Shown: positions 34,818-44,513, counted from the first letter of the stretch. The stretch is DNA of 64,000 nt from Flavobacterium microcysteis (GCF_006385255.1 NZ_VFJE01000045.1:1-64000), one strand, 5' to 3'. Numbers and translations are program-made. The notes: generated by a model from the letters alone, not told the origin.

Positions 34818-35198
34818 CTATTTTATAATTTCAAGGCTCACTCTTAAAGAACCGTGATTTTTATTGTCTGCTATCTCCATAAAGGCCTTTTTAGTAAGGT
34901 CAATTTCTCTACCTAGTGTAAATGGCCCTCTGTCATTTATTTCGACTATAACTGATTTTTCATTGGCTATATTGGTCACTTTTACTTTTGTTCCAAACGG
35001 TAGCTTTTTATGGGCAGCGGTATAATTGCTGTTGTGGAATTTTTCCCCACTCGCTGTTTTTCTTCCGTTGAATTTATCAGCATAGTAGGAAGCATGGACA
35101 TTCTTCTTATACACTTTCCCAGAAGCAGACTTGGCAGACGAACAGCTTGCCAGTAGGGTTCCAAAAGCGGCAATAAATAAAAATATCCTGGCTTTCAT
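34818..35198 (-). CDS. RlpA-like lipoprotein (double-psi beta-barrel), paralog 1
   Basis: The 126-residue protein has a lipoprotein signal (FGTLLASCSSAK, Cys ~19) and a short linker. The RlpA-like double-psi beta-barrel follows: HASYYADKFNGRKTASGEKF, AAHKKLPFGTKVKVTN, and VIVEINDRGPFTLGREIDLTKKAF, which carries the conserved Asp of the lytic transglycosylase site. No SPOR domain is present, so septal targeting is not evident. It starts 2 bases after its paralog, an obvious tandem duplication. Likely acts on peptidoglycan from the outer membrane. Confidence 0.9.
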   Translation of the reverse strand: MKARIFLFIAAFGTLLASCSSAKSASGKVYKKNVHASYYADKFNGRKTASGEKFHNSNYTAAHKKLPFGTKVKVTNIANEKSVIVEINDRGPFTLGREIDLTKKAFMEIADNKNHGSLRVSLEIIK

Positions 35199-35200
35199 AA

Positions 35201-35695
35201 CTACTGTATGATTTCAATTGTTACTTTCAAATGTCCTCCATAGCGGGATGAAGCAATTTCCATAAAGGCTTTCTTCGTAAGGTCAATTTCTTTTCCTTTG
35301 GTAAACGGACCTCTATCTGTTACTTCAACAATAACCGATTTCCCGTTGGCTTCATTTGTAATTCGGAGCTTCGTTCCGAAAGGAAATTTTCTGTGTGCTG
35401 CGGTATATTTCTTATTGTCAAAGATTTTTCCACTTGCTGTACGGCGTCCTGTAAATTTGTCAGCATAATAGGATGCGTGGGCATTTTTCTTATGGAGCTT
35501 GTATTTTTTTGATTCGGCTAACTTTATGCTATCTGCTATGGCAACTTTCTTTACTGAATCTTGATATACCTGTGTTTTTTCAGCTTGTGCTTTTTCAGGT
35601 GGTGTTTTTTGGAAGTTTCTATCCCGGAGTGAAAAACCGCTCGAAAAGACCAAAGCAATAAAGGCCAGCAACAGAATGGTAGTCTTATACTTCAT
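35201..35695 (-). CDS. RlpA-like periplasmic protein (double-psi beta-barrel), paralog 2
   Basis: I start this at MKYKTTILLLAFIALVFSSGF (35695, 164 residues), because the promoter -7 box at 35750-35743 lies inside the longer in-frame extension. A signal peptide or anchor is followed by a ~50-residue Lys/Glu-rich linker. The same barrel as the neighbour follows (HASYYADKFTGRRTASGKIF, VIVEVTDRGPFTKGKEIDLT). It lacks a lipobox and a SPOR domain, so it differs from paralog 1 in anchoring. The pair is one transcript that ends at the 34790 terminator. Confidence 0.88.
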   Translation of the reverse strand: MKYKTTILLLAFIALVFSSGFSLRDRNFQKTPPEKAQAEKTQVYQDSVKKVAIADSIKLAESKKYKLHKKNAHASYYADKFTGRRTASGKIFDNKKYTAAHRKFPFGTKLRITNEANGKSVIVEVTDRGPFTKGKEIDLTKKAFMEIASSRYGGHLKVTIEIIQ

Positions 35696-35742
35696 GATAA
35701 ATTTTTTTATGTTTGGCCAATTCATCTTACAATTACTATACC

Positions 35743-35750
35743 CAAAATTA
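35743..35750 (-). promoter_or_regulatory. -7 box of the rlpA-like pair
   Basis: Minus-strand TAATTTTG matches TAnnTTTG. The predicted start of transcription (~35737) leaves a 40-base leader before the ATG at 35695 and excludes the upstream Met at 35761. Confidence 0.55.
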
Positions 35751-35775
35751 AAAAAGCTCAAAAAATTGAGCTTTA
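35750..35775 (-). terminator. Terminator of the four-helix membrane protein gene
   Basis: AAAGCTCA (35753-35760) pairs with TGAGCTTT (35767-35774). Read on the minus strand a T-run follows. It lies 5 bases after the stop of the gene at 35780 and just before the rlpA promoter box. Confidence 0.75.
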
Positions 35776-35779
35776 TACT

Positions 35780-36235
35780 TTATGAGAACCATACATTCCA
35801 AGGAATTCTTGATACTAATAACAGGAAACCTAGACTATAGAATATGGCTATTTTTTTGAATTTTTTATCAGAACCCTCAATTCTCTTATGGGTGCTCCAT
35901 CCTATAGTTATCAGTACTATAGCCAGAATATTTACTAATGGATGTTCGACTGCCATCATACGCAATTCGCTATTTCCCATAATTTCTTTCATGCCTGCCT
36001 GTTTAAAAAGAGCAACTCCTTTTGGAGAAACGAAATATAAAATCAGTCCAAAAACAAATTGGAGGTGAGCAGCTATCAGACCAAAGAGTGCAATCCTTCT
36101 GTCTTTTGGTTTAAATTCGTTTTTTGCTGATAATCCTATCAGGGAATTGATTGCAGCAACGCCAATTGTAAAAAGGACTACATAGGCAATACCGGAGTGA
36201 GCTTCTAGAATAATTTTGTAAGTATCCATGGTCAA
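35780..36235 (-). CDS. Four-helix integral membrane protein (cytochrome-b-like layout)
   Basis: The 151-residue protein (or 149 from the second Met at 36229) has four membrane helices: AHSGIAYVVLFTIGVAAIN, RIALFGLIAAHLQFVFGLIL, PLVNILAIVLITIGWSTHK and IAIFYSLGFLLLVSRIPW. His residues occur in helix 1 (His13), helix 2 (His56) and before helix 3 (VEHPLVN). That arrangement could bind haem, and similar flavobacterial proteins are sometimes called cytochrome b, but this is not proven. It is a single-gene unit with a minus-strand -7 box TATATTTG at 36255-36248. Confidence 0.78.
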   Translation of the reverse strand: MTMDTYKIILEAHSGIAYVVLFTIGVAAINSLIGLSAKNEFKPKDRRIALFGLIAAHLQFVFGLILYFVSPKGVALFKQAGMKEIMGNSELRMMAVEHPLVNILAIVLITIGWSTHKRIEGSDKKFKKIAIFYSLGFLLLVSRIPWNVWFS

Positions 36236-36247
36236 AATTGTTTTTTA

Positions 36248-36255
36248 CAAATATA
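36248..36255 (-). promoter_or_regulatory. -7 box of the four-helix membrane protein gene
   Basis: Minus-strand TATATTTG lies 12 bases before the start codon and matches TAnnTTTG. No -33 TTG is visible. Confidence 0.45.
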
Positions 36256-36388
36256 TCAAAAAATGAAATGTTCCATAATTAGTAGGAACACGACAGACCA
36301 ATAAATAATGAATCCAAATTACGAAATAAAATCTTAACAATTAACATTTCTTTAATTGAATTGACTACTGTTTTAAAATCCAATATCA

Positions 36389-36396
36389 TAAATTTG
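36389..36396 (+). promoter_or_regulatory. -7 box immediately before the start codon at 36402
   Basis: TAAATTTG ends 5 bases before ATG. TTG at 36361-36363 is 25 bases upstream, slightly long. Transcription would begin at the start codon, implying a leaderless message. Confidence 0.45.
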
Positions 36397-36401
36397 CGGA
36401 A

Positions 36402-36815
36402 ATGATGAAAAAAGCCGTACATATTACTTTTTTGTGCTTATTCTTTCTGCTGGGGATGCGTTGTGATGCCAGCAATAAGAAAAATTTATCATTGACTTTT
36501 CTTGAAACTAACGGCAAGCAGCAATTAAAAACATGCCGTTATAGTCTGCCGAAGAAAGAATTTTCGGTCGCACATGACCTGTTTGACAAAGTTCATAAAA
36601 AGAAGAAATACTCTAATCCCTATCGTTATAGTATAGCGAGGCTATCAAAATGCTATAATTTATCTTTGCTCTTTGGAGCTGTTTCTTCTCCAAAATTTGT
36701 TTTCCAGACTTATTTAGCTTCGGCAAGTCCTTTCGAAAAGCACTCATTGTTTGGTTCTTTCTGCCATAAAGGAAAACTATTATCCATCTTCTATTCCTTC
36801 CAAGCTTTTTGGTAA
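36402..36815 (+). CDS. Exported hypothetical protein
   Basis: The 137-residue protein begins with a signal sequence (KKAVHITFLCLFFLLGMRCDAS). A Lys/Tyr-rich stretch (HKKKKYSNPYRYSIARLS) and a weakly hydrophobic C-terminal half rich in Ser and Phe follow. No family was recognised, and several Cys could form disulfides. ATG occurs twice (36402 and 36405). It lies in a plus-strand series before the antiporter gene, 74 bases away. Codon use is ordinary, so I accept it as a gene, but with reserve. Confidence 0.6.
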   Translation: MMKKAVHITFLCLFFLLGMRCDASNKKNLSLTFLETNGKQQLKTCRYSLPKKEFSVAHDLFDKVHKKKKYSNPYRYSIARLSKCYNLSLLFGAVSSPKFVFQTYLASASPFEKHSLFGSFCHKGKLLSIFYSFQAFW

Positions 36816-36889
36816 TAAATAATTGTTGTTGTTTTTAAGATTCTCAGTAAGAATCTTCATAAATATTGTCCAATTAAATTATTACAGAT

Positions 36890-39133
36890 ATGAACGAATT
36901 AGAAAATACGGCAACCGCAGCCTCACATCACCTTTACCCTCTGATAAGTGATTTGGGATTGATTCTTATGACTGCCGGCGTTGCCATTCTGCTTTTTAAG
37001 AAGATAAAACAGCCTTTGGTTCTTGGATATTTAATTGCCGGATTTTTGGCGGGTCCTTATTTTACCTTATTCCCTTCCGTAAAAGATGTGCAAAACGTTG
37101 AAGTCTGGGCAGAAATTGGAGTTATTATTTTACTTTTCAGCCTTGGACTCGAATTCAGTTTTAAGAAATTGATGAAAGTGGGCGGCACGGCTTCAATAAC
37201 CGCTATGGTCCAGATTTTCTCCATGGTATTTTTAGGATATTGGTGCGGCCAACTTATGGGTTGGTCTTCTATGGACAGCATCTTTTTGGGTGTTATCCTT
37301 TCTATCTCATCAACAACTATTATACTCCGTGCTTTTGACGAATTAGGCGTCAAGGGACAAAAATTTGCCGGAATTGTTTTTGGCGCCCTGATTGTTGAAG
37401 ATATTGTAGCCATCCTGATGATGGTTTTGCTTTCAACAATTGCAGTAAGTCAGCAGTTTTCAGGAATGGAGCTTTTCGAGTCGGTACTAAAACTTTTATT
37501 TTTCCTTATATTATGGTTTGTGGGTGGAATCTTTTTCATCCCGACCTTACTAAAAAAGGCCAAGAATCTTTTAAGCGATGAAACTTTATTAATTGTTTCT
37601 TTGGCTTTATGCCTGATGATGGTAATCTTGGCTACTATGGCTGGATTTTCTCCTGCCTTGGGTGCTTTTATCATGGGATCTATTATTGCTGAAACTACCA
37701 AAGCCGAACGTATTGAGCATCTAGTAAAACCTGTAAAAGATCTTTTTGGAGCCGTTTTCTTCGTATCTGTGGGAATGCTTATCAATCCAAGTACATTGGC
37801 TGAATATGCAGTTCCTGTAATTGTCATCACCTTGCTGACGGTTTTTGGAAAGACTTTAAGCTCTACCGTTGGAACGCTTATTTCCGGACAACCATTAAAA
37901 CAGTCTGTGCAAACCGGGATGAGTTTAGCTCAGATTGGTGAATTTTCATTTATCATCGCTACTTTAGGGATGACATTAGGTGTAACCAGCAATTTCCTTT
38001 ATCCTATTGTAGTTGCTGTTTCGGCCATTTCTACATTTACGACTCCTTTTATGATCAAGCTTTCTATTCCGGTTGCTAATATGCTGGAAAGAAGACTCCC
38101 TAAAAAATGGACGAAGGCAATTGATAGTTATAGTTCAAGCTCACAGACCATAAAGGCGACAAGTAACTGGGTTTTGTTTTTAAGATCCAGCATCATCCAG
38201 ATTATCATCTATTCTGTAATCATAATCGCAATTATCCTGCTTTCTTCGAGAGTAGTACTTCCCCTTGTAAACGGTTTTCAATGGGCTAATGTTGCAGTAG
38301 CTGTTCTGACGCTTTTGTTTATTTCGCCTTTTTTATGGGCATTGTCATTCAGGAAAGTCGCACCTACCGCTTATGAAGAATTAAAAAAGGAAAGGAAATT
38401 TTTGGGTCCTATAAAAATTGTCAACATCATCCGCATCCTGTTTACCTTATTTTTTATCGGATTGTTGTTAAATAGTTTCTTTTCTAATTTCATTGCATTT
38501 ACTGCTTTGGTTATTTTTGCCGTGGCTTATATGGTTTTCCCAAAAAGGCTACAAACATTGTATGACCGAATTGAAAACCGATTTATGCAAAACCTTAACG
38601 ATAGAGAAAATACGGAAGCTTCCAAAAGCAAGCGAGAGCTTTCGCCTTGGGATGCACACATGACGACTTTTGAAATCAGCGCAGAATCTAATATTGTTGG
38701 AAAACCGCTGCACCAGTTGGAACTTCGTGAAAAGATTGGAATCAATATTGCCGCTATCAAACGTGGAAATATTACGATTAATGTTCCGAATCGCAACGAG
38801 CAGATTTATCCAAATGACATTCTCTATATCATAGGAACAGACAGGCAAGTAGAGAAATTTAAGACCTATCTGCAACAGAGTTTTGTTGCAGTTCCTGAAA
38901 ACAACGCTGAAACTGTCTTGAAAAATTTTGAACTGAAAAATGAAGATTTTATCGGCAAGACCATCCGTGAATCCCAGCTTAGAGAAAAAACAGATGGGCT
39001 GGTCGTTGGAATTGAACGCGAAGGCCGCCGAATGATGAATCCGGAATCTCATGTCGTGCTTGAAAAAGACGATATTATATGGATTGTTGGCGATAAGAAA
39101 AAAATGAATTCTATTACACTAAATGCTTCTTAA
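36890..39133 (+). CDS. CPA2-type cation:proton antiporter with two RCK-C (TrkA-C) domains
   Basis: The 747-residue protein has ~12 membrane helices (residues ~20-400) of the Na+/H+-exchanger fold (KefB/KefC class). Conserved features are GVILSISSTTIILRAFDELG and GFSPALGAFIMGSIIAET. A second hydrophobic block follows (~425-560). Two TrkA-C-like ligand-binding domains then occur (~590-665: NIVGKPLHQLELREKIGINI, and ~680-745: DFIGKTIRESQLREKTDGLV). It probably exchanges K+ or Na+ for H+ under nucleotide or ion control. No TrkA-N domain is seen. The DedA gene follows after 27 bases. Confidence 0.92.
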   Translation: MNELENTATAASHHLYPLISDLGLILMTAGVAILLFKKIKQPLVLGYLIAGFLAGPYFTLFPSVKDVQNVEVWAEIGVIILLFSLGLEFSFKKLMKVGGTASITAMVQIFSMVFLGYWCGQLMGWSSMDSIFLGVILSISSTTIILRAFDELGVKGQKFAGIVFGALIVEDIVAILMMVLLSTIAVSQQFSGMELFESVLKLLFFLILWFVGGIFFIPTLLKKAKNLLSDETLLIVSLALCLMMVILATMAGFSPALGAFIMGSIIAETTKAERIEHLVKPVKDLFGAVFFVSVGMLINPSTLAEYAVPVIVITLLTVFGKTLSSTVGTLISGQPLKQSVQTGMSLAQIGEFSFIIATLGMTLGVTSNFLYPIVVAVSAISTFTTPFMIKLSIPVANMLERRLPKKWTKAIDSYSSSSQTIKATSNWVLFLRSSIIQIIIYSVIIIAIILLSSRVVLPLVNGFQWANVAVAVLTLLFISPFLWALSFRKVAPTAYEELKKERKFLGPIKIVNIIRILFTLFFIGLLLNSFFSNFIAFTALVIFAVAYMVFPKRLQTLYDRIENRFMQNLNDRENTEASKSKRELSPWDAHMTTFEISAESNIVGKPLHQLELREKIGINIAAIKRGNITINVPNRNEQIYPNDILYIIGTDRQVEKFKTYLQQSFVAVPENNAETVLKNFELKNEDFIGKTIRESQLREKTDGLVVGIEREGRRMMNPESHVVLEKDDIIWIVGDKKKMNSITLNAS

Positions 39134-39160
39134 TATTTATTTACTTAACTAAATTCTAAA

Positions 39161-39859
39161 ATGGATAATTTTGATTGGAAACAGCTCATTAACCCTGAAT
39201 TCTACATTGCAATGGAACTTGGGGGCGTTAGCGTTGGACTGTATGTTGTGCTTTTTATTGTTTTTGCAGAAACAGGATTGTTTGCCGGTTTTTTCCTCCC
39301 AGGTGACAGCCTTCTTTTTCTCGCCGGAATCTACAGCCGTGAACTTGTAGAAAATCTTATTCTTATTGAAAGCGACTTTGGCAATGTTGCTTTATTAGCT
39401 ACGCTGGTTGCTATTTCCGGAATTATCGGAAATACGGTCGGTTATTGGTTTGGAGCAAAAAGCGGATGGTACCTCTACAAGAAAGAGGATAGCTTCTGGT
39501 TCAAGAAAAAATATCTTGAACAGTCTCGTGTATTTTTCGAAAAATACGGTGGAAAAGCGATCATCATTGCACGTTTCATGCCTATTCTAAGAACCTTTGC
39601 TCCGATTATTGCCGGAATCGTGCAAATGGACAAAAAACGTTTCGTATTTTACAACATACTAAGTTCATTCTTATGGGCTTTCAGCTTAATCATGGCAGGG
39701 CATTATCTTTATGGTTTGTTTTTAACCAAGTTTGATATTGATTTAAAGAGCCATATTGAAGTTATCATTCTTATCATCGTAGCGATTACTACTATTCCGC
39801 TGGTGATAAAATTCCTAAAAGGAAATAAAGAAACTCCGGAAAATAAGACGGAAGAATAA
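39161..39859 (+). CDS. DedA family membrane protein
   Basis: The 232-residue protein shows the DedA hallmarks: FVFAETGLFAGFFLPGDSLLFLAG region near residue 30, IIGNTVGYWFGAKSGWYLYKKED, then FFEKYGGKAIIIARFMPILRTFAPIIAG with the conserved Arg residues. Recent work treats the family as undecaprenyl-phosphate or phospholipid transporters; the substrate here is not known. It follows the antiporter gene and ends at a strong shared terminator. Confidence 0.93.
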   Translation: MDNFDWKQLINPEFYIAMELGGVSVGLYVVLFIVFAETGLFAGFFLPGDSLLFLAGIYSRELVENLILIESDFGNVALLATLVAISGIIGNTVGYWFGAKSGWYLYKKEDSFWFKKKYLEQSRVFFEKYGGKAIIIARFMPILRTFAPIIAGIVQMDKKRFVFYNILSSFLWAFSLIMAGHYLYGLFLTKFDIDLKSHIEVIILIIVAITTIPLVIKFLKGNKETPENKTEE

Positions 39860-39861
39860 AT

Positions 39862-39891
39862 AAAAAAGCCTCTCAATTGAGAGGCTTTTTC
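39862..39891. terminator. Bidirectional terminator between DedA and TonB-receptor genes
   Basis: A perfect 28-base palindrome (arms 39863-39876 and 39877-39890, ending in A5/T5) serves both convergent genes. Confidence 0.9.
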
Positions 39892-39908
39892 AACTAACTG
39901 CACACAAA

Positions 39909-42602
39909 CTAAAAATTATAACGAATTGTAAAATTCCAAGTTCTTCCTAAACCGAAGTAGCCTTGGTTACCGTTTGCTATACCATTATATATTTTTCCTG
40001 AAGACTGATACGTAGATAAATCTGTAGCACTGTTAGGATTTACTCTATCCGTAATTTTAATATTGGTTCTTAATTCAGAAATATAAATCTTATGAAGCAG
40101 GTTATCTACATTAAGCCTGAAGTTTACTGATTCGGATTTCTTTTTTCCAACCAGCATTTTATAAGAAACTCCTGAATCTACTACTCCATAAGAAGGGATT
40201 TCCAGGTTGTTTTTAACAGCACCAACGTTAGCGTAGATTTTGTCGTAGAATCTGTAATCTGCATCAACAGATAGTCTTTCCACAATTGTATATTTAAATC
40301 CCGCTCCAGCCGTAAACTGGGCTGCATCTCCTACTTTTCCACCATCTACGTCTGTTTGTGTAACATCCAGCGTGTTTCTGTCCTGATCTCTAATTGTTGT
40401 TACCACATTTCCTTTATACTCCCAGTTTCCGGCAGAAACAAATCCTCTTAAATCCAGATTTGGTAATGGTTTTGCTACAAAATCAAGTTCAAGACCTGTA
40501 TGCAGCTGCTCTACACCTTCATTTGTTGTAAAAAGTTCTGTTCCAACAGTAATAGGATTTCCATTAATTGTTTCACCCGCTGCTGCGATTCTTGAAGTTG
40601 TTTTAACTCTGTCTTTCCATGAAGTTCTGTAACCGTTCAGGTTGGCAGAAAAATAAGTGCTTTTAAAGCTATACCCCGCCTCAAGACCTAAAATCTTTTC
40701 GTTTTCTGTCAATGGGTTCACCTGATTCGTAAAGTTCAGGTAGATATTGTCGTGGAATGGCTGGCGTGAATAATAACCCGCATTTACATATACTGAATTC
40801 TGTTCGTTGATATTGAAACTACCTCCTCCTTTTACGTTGAATCCAGTATTATTAACCTTTTCTGAGTCTTTGTATTGTCTCAAATAGTCATATCTGTCAA
40901 ATCTCTGATGTCTTTGGTTTGAAACTGCTCCCTGGAAAAAGACAGAGAATAAATCGTTTGAGTATTCAACCTGACCGAAAAGCCCACCATACGATATTCT
41001 TTCGCTGTTATCATAATCGATTCTCTGGTTTTCACCAAGAGAATTGAAAGTAGCTCCCAATGGTTCTGCTTTTTGAGAATCTGTGACTGTGTTTGAAACC
41101 GGACTTCCTACCGGCTGATTCGTACCGTCTCTTAAAGTTCTTGTTTCCGTCCAATTATTCAATCCTAAGAAGTTTTCAACCTGACGGTAGTGAGTTCCAT
41201 AATACGTTCTTAAATCAGCTCCTACGTTAAAAACCAGGTTTTCATTTAATTGGTGCTTAAAATTAGATACAAGCCCGTACCAGTTGTGATTGTTTACAGA
41301 AGAACGTATCAGGTAGGATTTGTTATCTCCCATTACCCCATTGCCAACACCAATATTTCTTGCTTCGATAGCATCAAAATCAATCAGACCATTTGTTCTA
41401 ATAGCAGAGGCTCCATAGTTTCCTGTTCCACCACCACGTCCCCAAGAGGCATATAATACGGTAGACAATTCTGATTTGCTGTCAATTTCCCAATCCCAGT
41501 TAAGGTTGGCAACCGGCTTATGGTAGTAATTTGTTCTTTCTGACTGGTATTGTCCATTCAGAAGTCCCCAGTTGTTGTTGTACTTTCTGCCATATGTTTG
41601 GTAATCTGAAAGTCTTTTTGCAAAGTTTTGATCGTGTTTTTGAGGCGCACCCGTTATCAAAAAGTTCAGATTATGATTTTCTGACGGTTTATATCCAAAA
41701 GAAATAAAATAGTTCTGTCCTTCACCACGGGTTCCGTCATTGTAACCATCTCCTTGCCAGTGAGTCAACATTACGCTTACCCCAAAATTATTTTCCATCA
41801 TTCCCGTGTTGTAAGCAACAGTAGTTTTTAAATAATCATCATTGGCTACTCCGGCTGAAATAAATCCACCTTCTTTTTTTGAAGTAGCTTTGGTAACAAA
41901 GTTTACCGTTCCTCCAACTGACGAAATTGCCAATTTTGAAGAACCCAAACCTCTCTGGATTTGTATATTGTTTGCTATATCTCCCATACCGGACCAGTTT
42001 GACCAATACATCAAACCATCTTCCATTCCGTTGATTGGCTGACCGTTCAACAAGAAAGCTGTGTTATCTTGGGCAAAACCTCTGACCGCTATCCTTGAAT
42101 CTCCATAACCTCCAGACTGTCCGGCAACATATACCGACGGTGTATTTACCATGGTTTGTGTAATATCTGATGATCCGATTTTGTCTTGGATTTCTGCAGA
42201 AGTTAAGGTTGAAACGGCTATTGGGGTTTTTCGATCCTTCGCCAAATCGATAATTCCTTTACCAATAATTACGACTTCATCTAATTGACTGGAATCCGAT
42301 TCCAAACTAATTGTCCCTAAATCGACTGTTTGCGATTTAGCTGTAAACGGAATCGTTTTTGCAACATAGCCTACAAAAGTAATTACAACTTCTCCTTGAG
42401 TTTTTGAAGTGTTGAGGCTAAATTTACCATCCATATCGGTAGAAGTTGCTTCCCCGGTACCTTTGACAGTAATGTTCGCAGCTGGAAGCGAACCTTTCAA
42501 TTCAGAATCGACAATCGTTCCTGTAATTTTCGTCTGTGAAAATGCTGAAGTTGCTACAAAAGACAGCAGTAATGACAGCATAAATTGTTTTAAATTCTTC
42601 AT
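39909..42602 (-). CDS. TonB-dependent outer membrane receptor
   Basis: The 897-residue protein has a signal peptide (residues 1-22). A CarboxypepD-reg-like domain follows (~23-105: KITGTIVDSELKGSLPAANI, MDGKFSLNTSK). The plug domain (~120-230: DIANNIQIQRGLGSSKLAISSVGGTVNFVTK) leads to a 22-strand barrel ending in an aromatic residue (FTIRYNF). Such receptors import siderophores, vitamins or oligosaccharides; no SusD partner is adjacent, which favours a siderophore or metal chelate. The substrate remains unknown. It is monocistronic, with its own promoter at 42629-42656. Confidence 0.94.
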   Translation of the reverse strand: MKNLKQFMLSLLLSFVATSAFSQTKITGTIVDSELKGSLPAANITVKGTGEATSTDMDGKFSLNTSKTQGEVVITFVGYVAKTIPFTAKSQTVDLGTISLESDSSQLDEVVIIGKGIIDLAKDRKTPIAVSTLTSAEIQDKIGSSDITQTMVNTPSVYVAGQSGGYGDSRIAVRGFAQDNTAFLLNGQPINGMEDGLMYWSNWSGMGDIANNIQIQRGLGSSKLAISSVGGTVNFVTKATSKKEGGFISAGVANDDYLKTTVAYNTGMMENNFGVSVMLTHWQGDGYNDGTRGEGQNYFISFGYKPSENHNLNFLITGAPQKHDQNFAKRLSDYQTYGRKYNNNWGLLNGQYQSERTNYYHKPVANLNWDWEIDSKSELSTVLYASWGRGGGTGNYGASAIRTNGLIDFDAIEARNIGVGNGVMGDNKSYLIRSSVNNHNWYGLVSNFKHQLNENLVFNVGADLRTYYGTHYRQVENFLGLNNWTETRTLRDGTNQPVGSPVSNTVTDSQKAEPLGATFNSLGENQRIDYDNSERISYGGLFGQVEYSNDLFSVFFQGAVSNQRHQRFDRYDYLRQYKDSEKVNNTGFNVKGGGSFNINEQNSVYVNAGYYSRQPFHDNIYLNFTNQVNPLTENEKILGLEAGYSFKSTYFSANLNGYRTSWKDRVKTTSRIAAAGETINGNPITVGTELFTTNEGVEQLHTGLELDFVAKPLPNLDLRGFVSAGNWEYKGNVVTTIRDQDRNTLDVTQTDVDGGKVGDAAQFTAGAGFKYTIVERLSVDADYRFYDKIYANVGAVKNNLEIPSYGVVDSGVSYKMLVGKKKSESVNFRLNVDNLLHKIYISELRTNIKITDRVNPNSATDLSTYQSSGKIYNGIANGNQGYFGLGRTWNFTIRYNF

Positions 42603-42628
42603 TTTTAAATAATTGGGTTAGATTTCGA

Positions 42629-42656
42629 CAAAGGTCTCTCAACAATTATTTCCCAA
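42629..42656 (-). promoter_or_regulatory. Promoter of the TonB-dependent receptor gene
   Basis: On the minus strand TTG (42656-42654), 17 bases, then GACCTTTG (42636-42629) is one base off TAnnTTTG. The leader would be about 20 bases. No Fur-like operator is obvious. Confidence 0.5.
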
Positions 42657-42761
42657 CGTTATGTTAAGATTATAAAATCACAAAGCTATTTTGAGAAGGA
42701 AAATGAGTCGAAAAGGCATCAAAAATTCAATTTATAACCCTTAAAAAAAGAGATAAAACAA

Positions 42762-42789
42762 AAAATCCTTATGCATGCATAAGGATTTT
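42762..42789 (-). terminator. pgi terminator, perfect 28-base palindrome
   Basis: The 14-base arms (42762-42775 and 42776-42789) are perfectly complementary, and on the minus strand the stem is followed by TTTTTTGTTTT. It lies 24 bases after the pgi stop. Confidence 0.88.
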
Positions 42790-42812
42790 GAAAATTTTAA
42801 ACAGAATGGTCT

Positions 42813-44456
42813 TTATTTCTTATGTAAAAAATATGTTAGCAAAAGTGTTGTAGAGCTATCATGCTGTTTTACAACGCCTGAATTGATTTCCTCTAAAATC
42901 GAATTGGCCAATTGTTTTCCAAGCTCGACTCCCCATTGGTCATAACTGAAAATATTCCAGATTACGCCTTGTACGAAAATCTTGTGTTCGTATAATGAAA
43001 TTAGCGAACCTAAAGCTTCTGGCGTCAGCTGTTGGATTAGCAATGTATTGGTTGGCTTGTTTCCCTGAAAAACCTTAAATGGCGTCAGAAATTCTGCAGC
43101 TCCGGAAGAGAAGTTTGTTTTTGTAAATTCTGATCTTACTTGGTCTTCTGTCTTTCCATTCAGCAAAGCTTCTGTTTGTGCAAAGAAGTTTGACATCAAT
43201 TTATTATGATGGTCCTCATCGCCATATAGAGGCTTCACAAAACCGATAAAATCAGTAGGAATCAATTTTGTTCCCTGGTGGATTAGTTGGAAAAATGCAT
43301 GTTGCGAGTTGGTTCCCGGCTCACCCCAAATGATTGTTCCTGTTTGGTAATTTACAGGATTGCCATCTCTGCCTACGCTTTTCCCGTTGCTTTCCATAAT
43401 TCCTTGCTGAAGGTATGGCGCCAGTTTTTGTAGGTATTGTGTATATGGGATCAGCGCTTCGCTTTCTGCTCCGAAGAAGTTATTGTACCAAACGCTCAAA
43501 AGTGCCAGGACAACCGGGATATTCTGGTTGAATTCTGCCGATTTGAAATGTTCGTCCATTTCATTAGCGCCTTTTAACAATTTATTGAAATTGTCGAATC
43601 CTACAGCCAGACTGATGGATAGGCCTACGGCACTCCACAAAGAGAATCTTCCGCCAACCCAGTCCCACATAGGAAAAACATTATCCGGATTGATTCCGAA
43701 TTCTGTTACTTTTTGGATATTTGTAGAGACCGCCACAAAATGCTTGGCGACATCTTCTTGTTTTGCTGATTTTAAGAACCACTTACGTACCGTTTCAGAG
43801 TTTGAAAGCGTTTCTTGAGTCGTAAATGTTTTTGAAACTACTACAAAAAGTGTTGTTTCCGGGTTTAGGTTTTTGATTTTTTCCTGAACATGGTCACCGT
43901 CAACATTTGAGATAAAATGGACATTCAGGTGATTTTTATAAAACTGAAGCGCTTCTACAACCATCGCCGGGCCAAGATCTGAACCGCCAATTCCAATGTT
44001 TACCATATCTGTAAAAGCTTTTCCGGTAAAACCTTTTCTTTGTCCGCTAATAATCTCATCACAAAAAGCCTTAATCTTGTTTTTAACGAGATATACTTCC
44101 GGCATTACATTTTGTCCGTCTACATTAATTACAGCAGATTCTGGAGCTCGCAAAGCAGTATGAAGCACGGCTCTGTTTTCGGTTTCGTTTATAACATCAC
44201 CATTAAAATATTTTGCAATGGCATCTTTTAGATTTACTTCCTCAGCCAATGACAAAAGCAGGCTTATTGTTTCTTCTGTGATGATATTTTTAGAATAATC
44301 TACAAGAAAGTTATTCCACTGAAGATTGAATTTTTCTGCTCTGCTGTTATCGTTTGCAAACATTTCCTGCATTGAAGCATATTGCATTGTAGCGAAATGT
44401 TCACGCAATTTTTGCCAAGCAACTGTTCCTGAGGGATTGGTTTTGCCTAAAGCCAT
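42813..44456 (-). CDS. pgi: Glucose-6-phosphate isomerase
   Basis: The 547-residue enzyme interconverts glucose 6-phosphate and fructose 6-phosphate. The sugar-phosphate-binding SIS motifs are visible: [34 protein letters not shown], and the first signature [18 protein letters not shown]. The second signature [18 protein letters not shown] carries the catalytic Lys. The catalytic Glu is in [13 protein letters not shown]. The length is that of the E. coli-type enzyme. A minus-strand -7 box TAAATTTG at 44501-44494 gives it its own promoter in the 57-base gap after the M23 gene. Confidence 0.97.
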   Translation of the reverse strand: MALGKTNPSGTVAWQKLREHFATMQYASMQEMFANDNSRAEKFNLQWNNFLVDYSKNIITEETISLLLSLAEEVNLKDAIAKYFNGDVINETENRAVLHTALRAPESAVINVDGQNVMPEVYLVKNKIKAFCDEIISGQRKGFTGKAFTDMVNIGIGGSDLGPAMVVEALQFYKNHLNVHFISNVDGDHVQEKIKNLNPETTLFVVVSKTFTTQETLSNSETVRKWFLKSAKQEDVAKHFVAVSTNIQKVTEFGINPDNVFPMWDWVGGRFSLWSAVGLSISLAVGFDNFNKLLKGANEMDEHFKSAEFNQNIPVVLALLSVWYNNFFGAESEALIPYTQYLQKLAPYLQQGIMESNGKSVGRDGNPVNYQTGTIIWGEPGTNSQHAFFQLIHQGTKLIPTDFIGFVKPLYGDEDHHNKLMSNFFAQTEALLNGKTEDQVRSEFTKTNFSSGAAEFLTPFKVFQGNKPTNTLLIQQLTPEALGSLISLYEHKIFVQGVIWNIFSYDQWGVELGKQLANSILEEINSGVVKQHDSSTTLLLTYFLHKK

Positions 44457-44493
44457 GGTAATAAAGAATTAGATTTGTAGTCTTTTGAAGGCT

Positions 44494-44501
44494 CAAATTT
44501 A
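44494..44501 (-). promoter_or_regulatory. -7 box of pgi
   Basis: Minus-strand TAAATTTG, 37 bases before the pgi start, in the short gap behind the M23 gene. No -33 TTG at the right distance. Confidence 0.45.
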
Positions 44502-44513
44502 GGCAATAATGAT

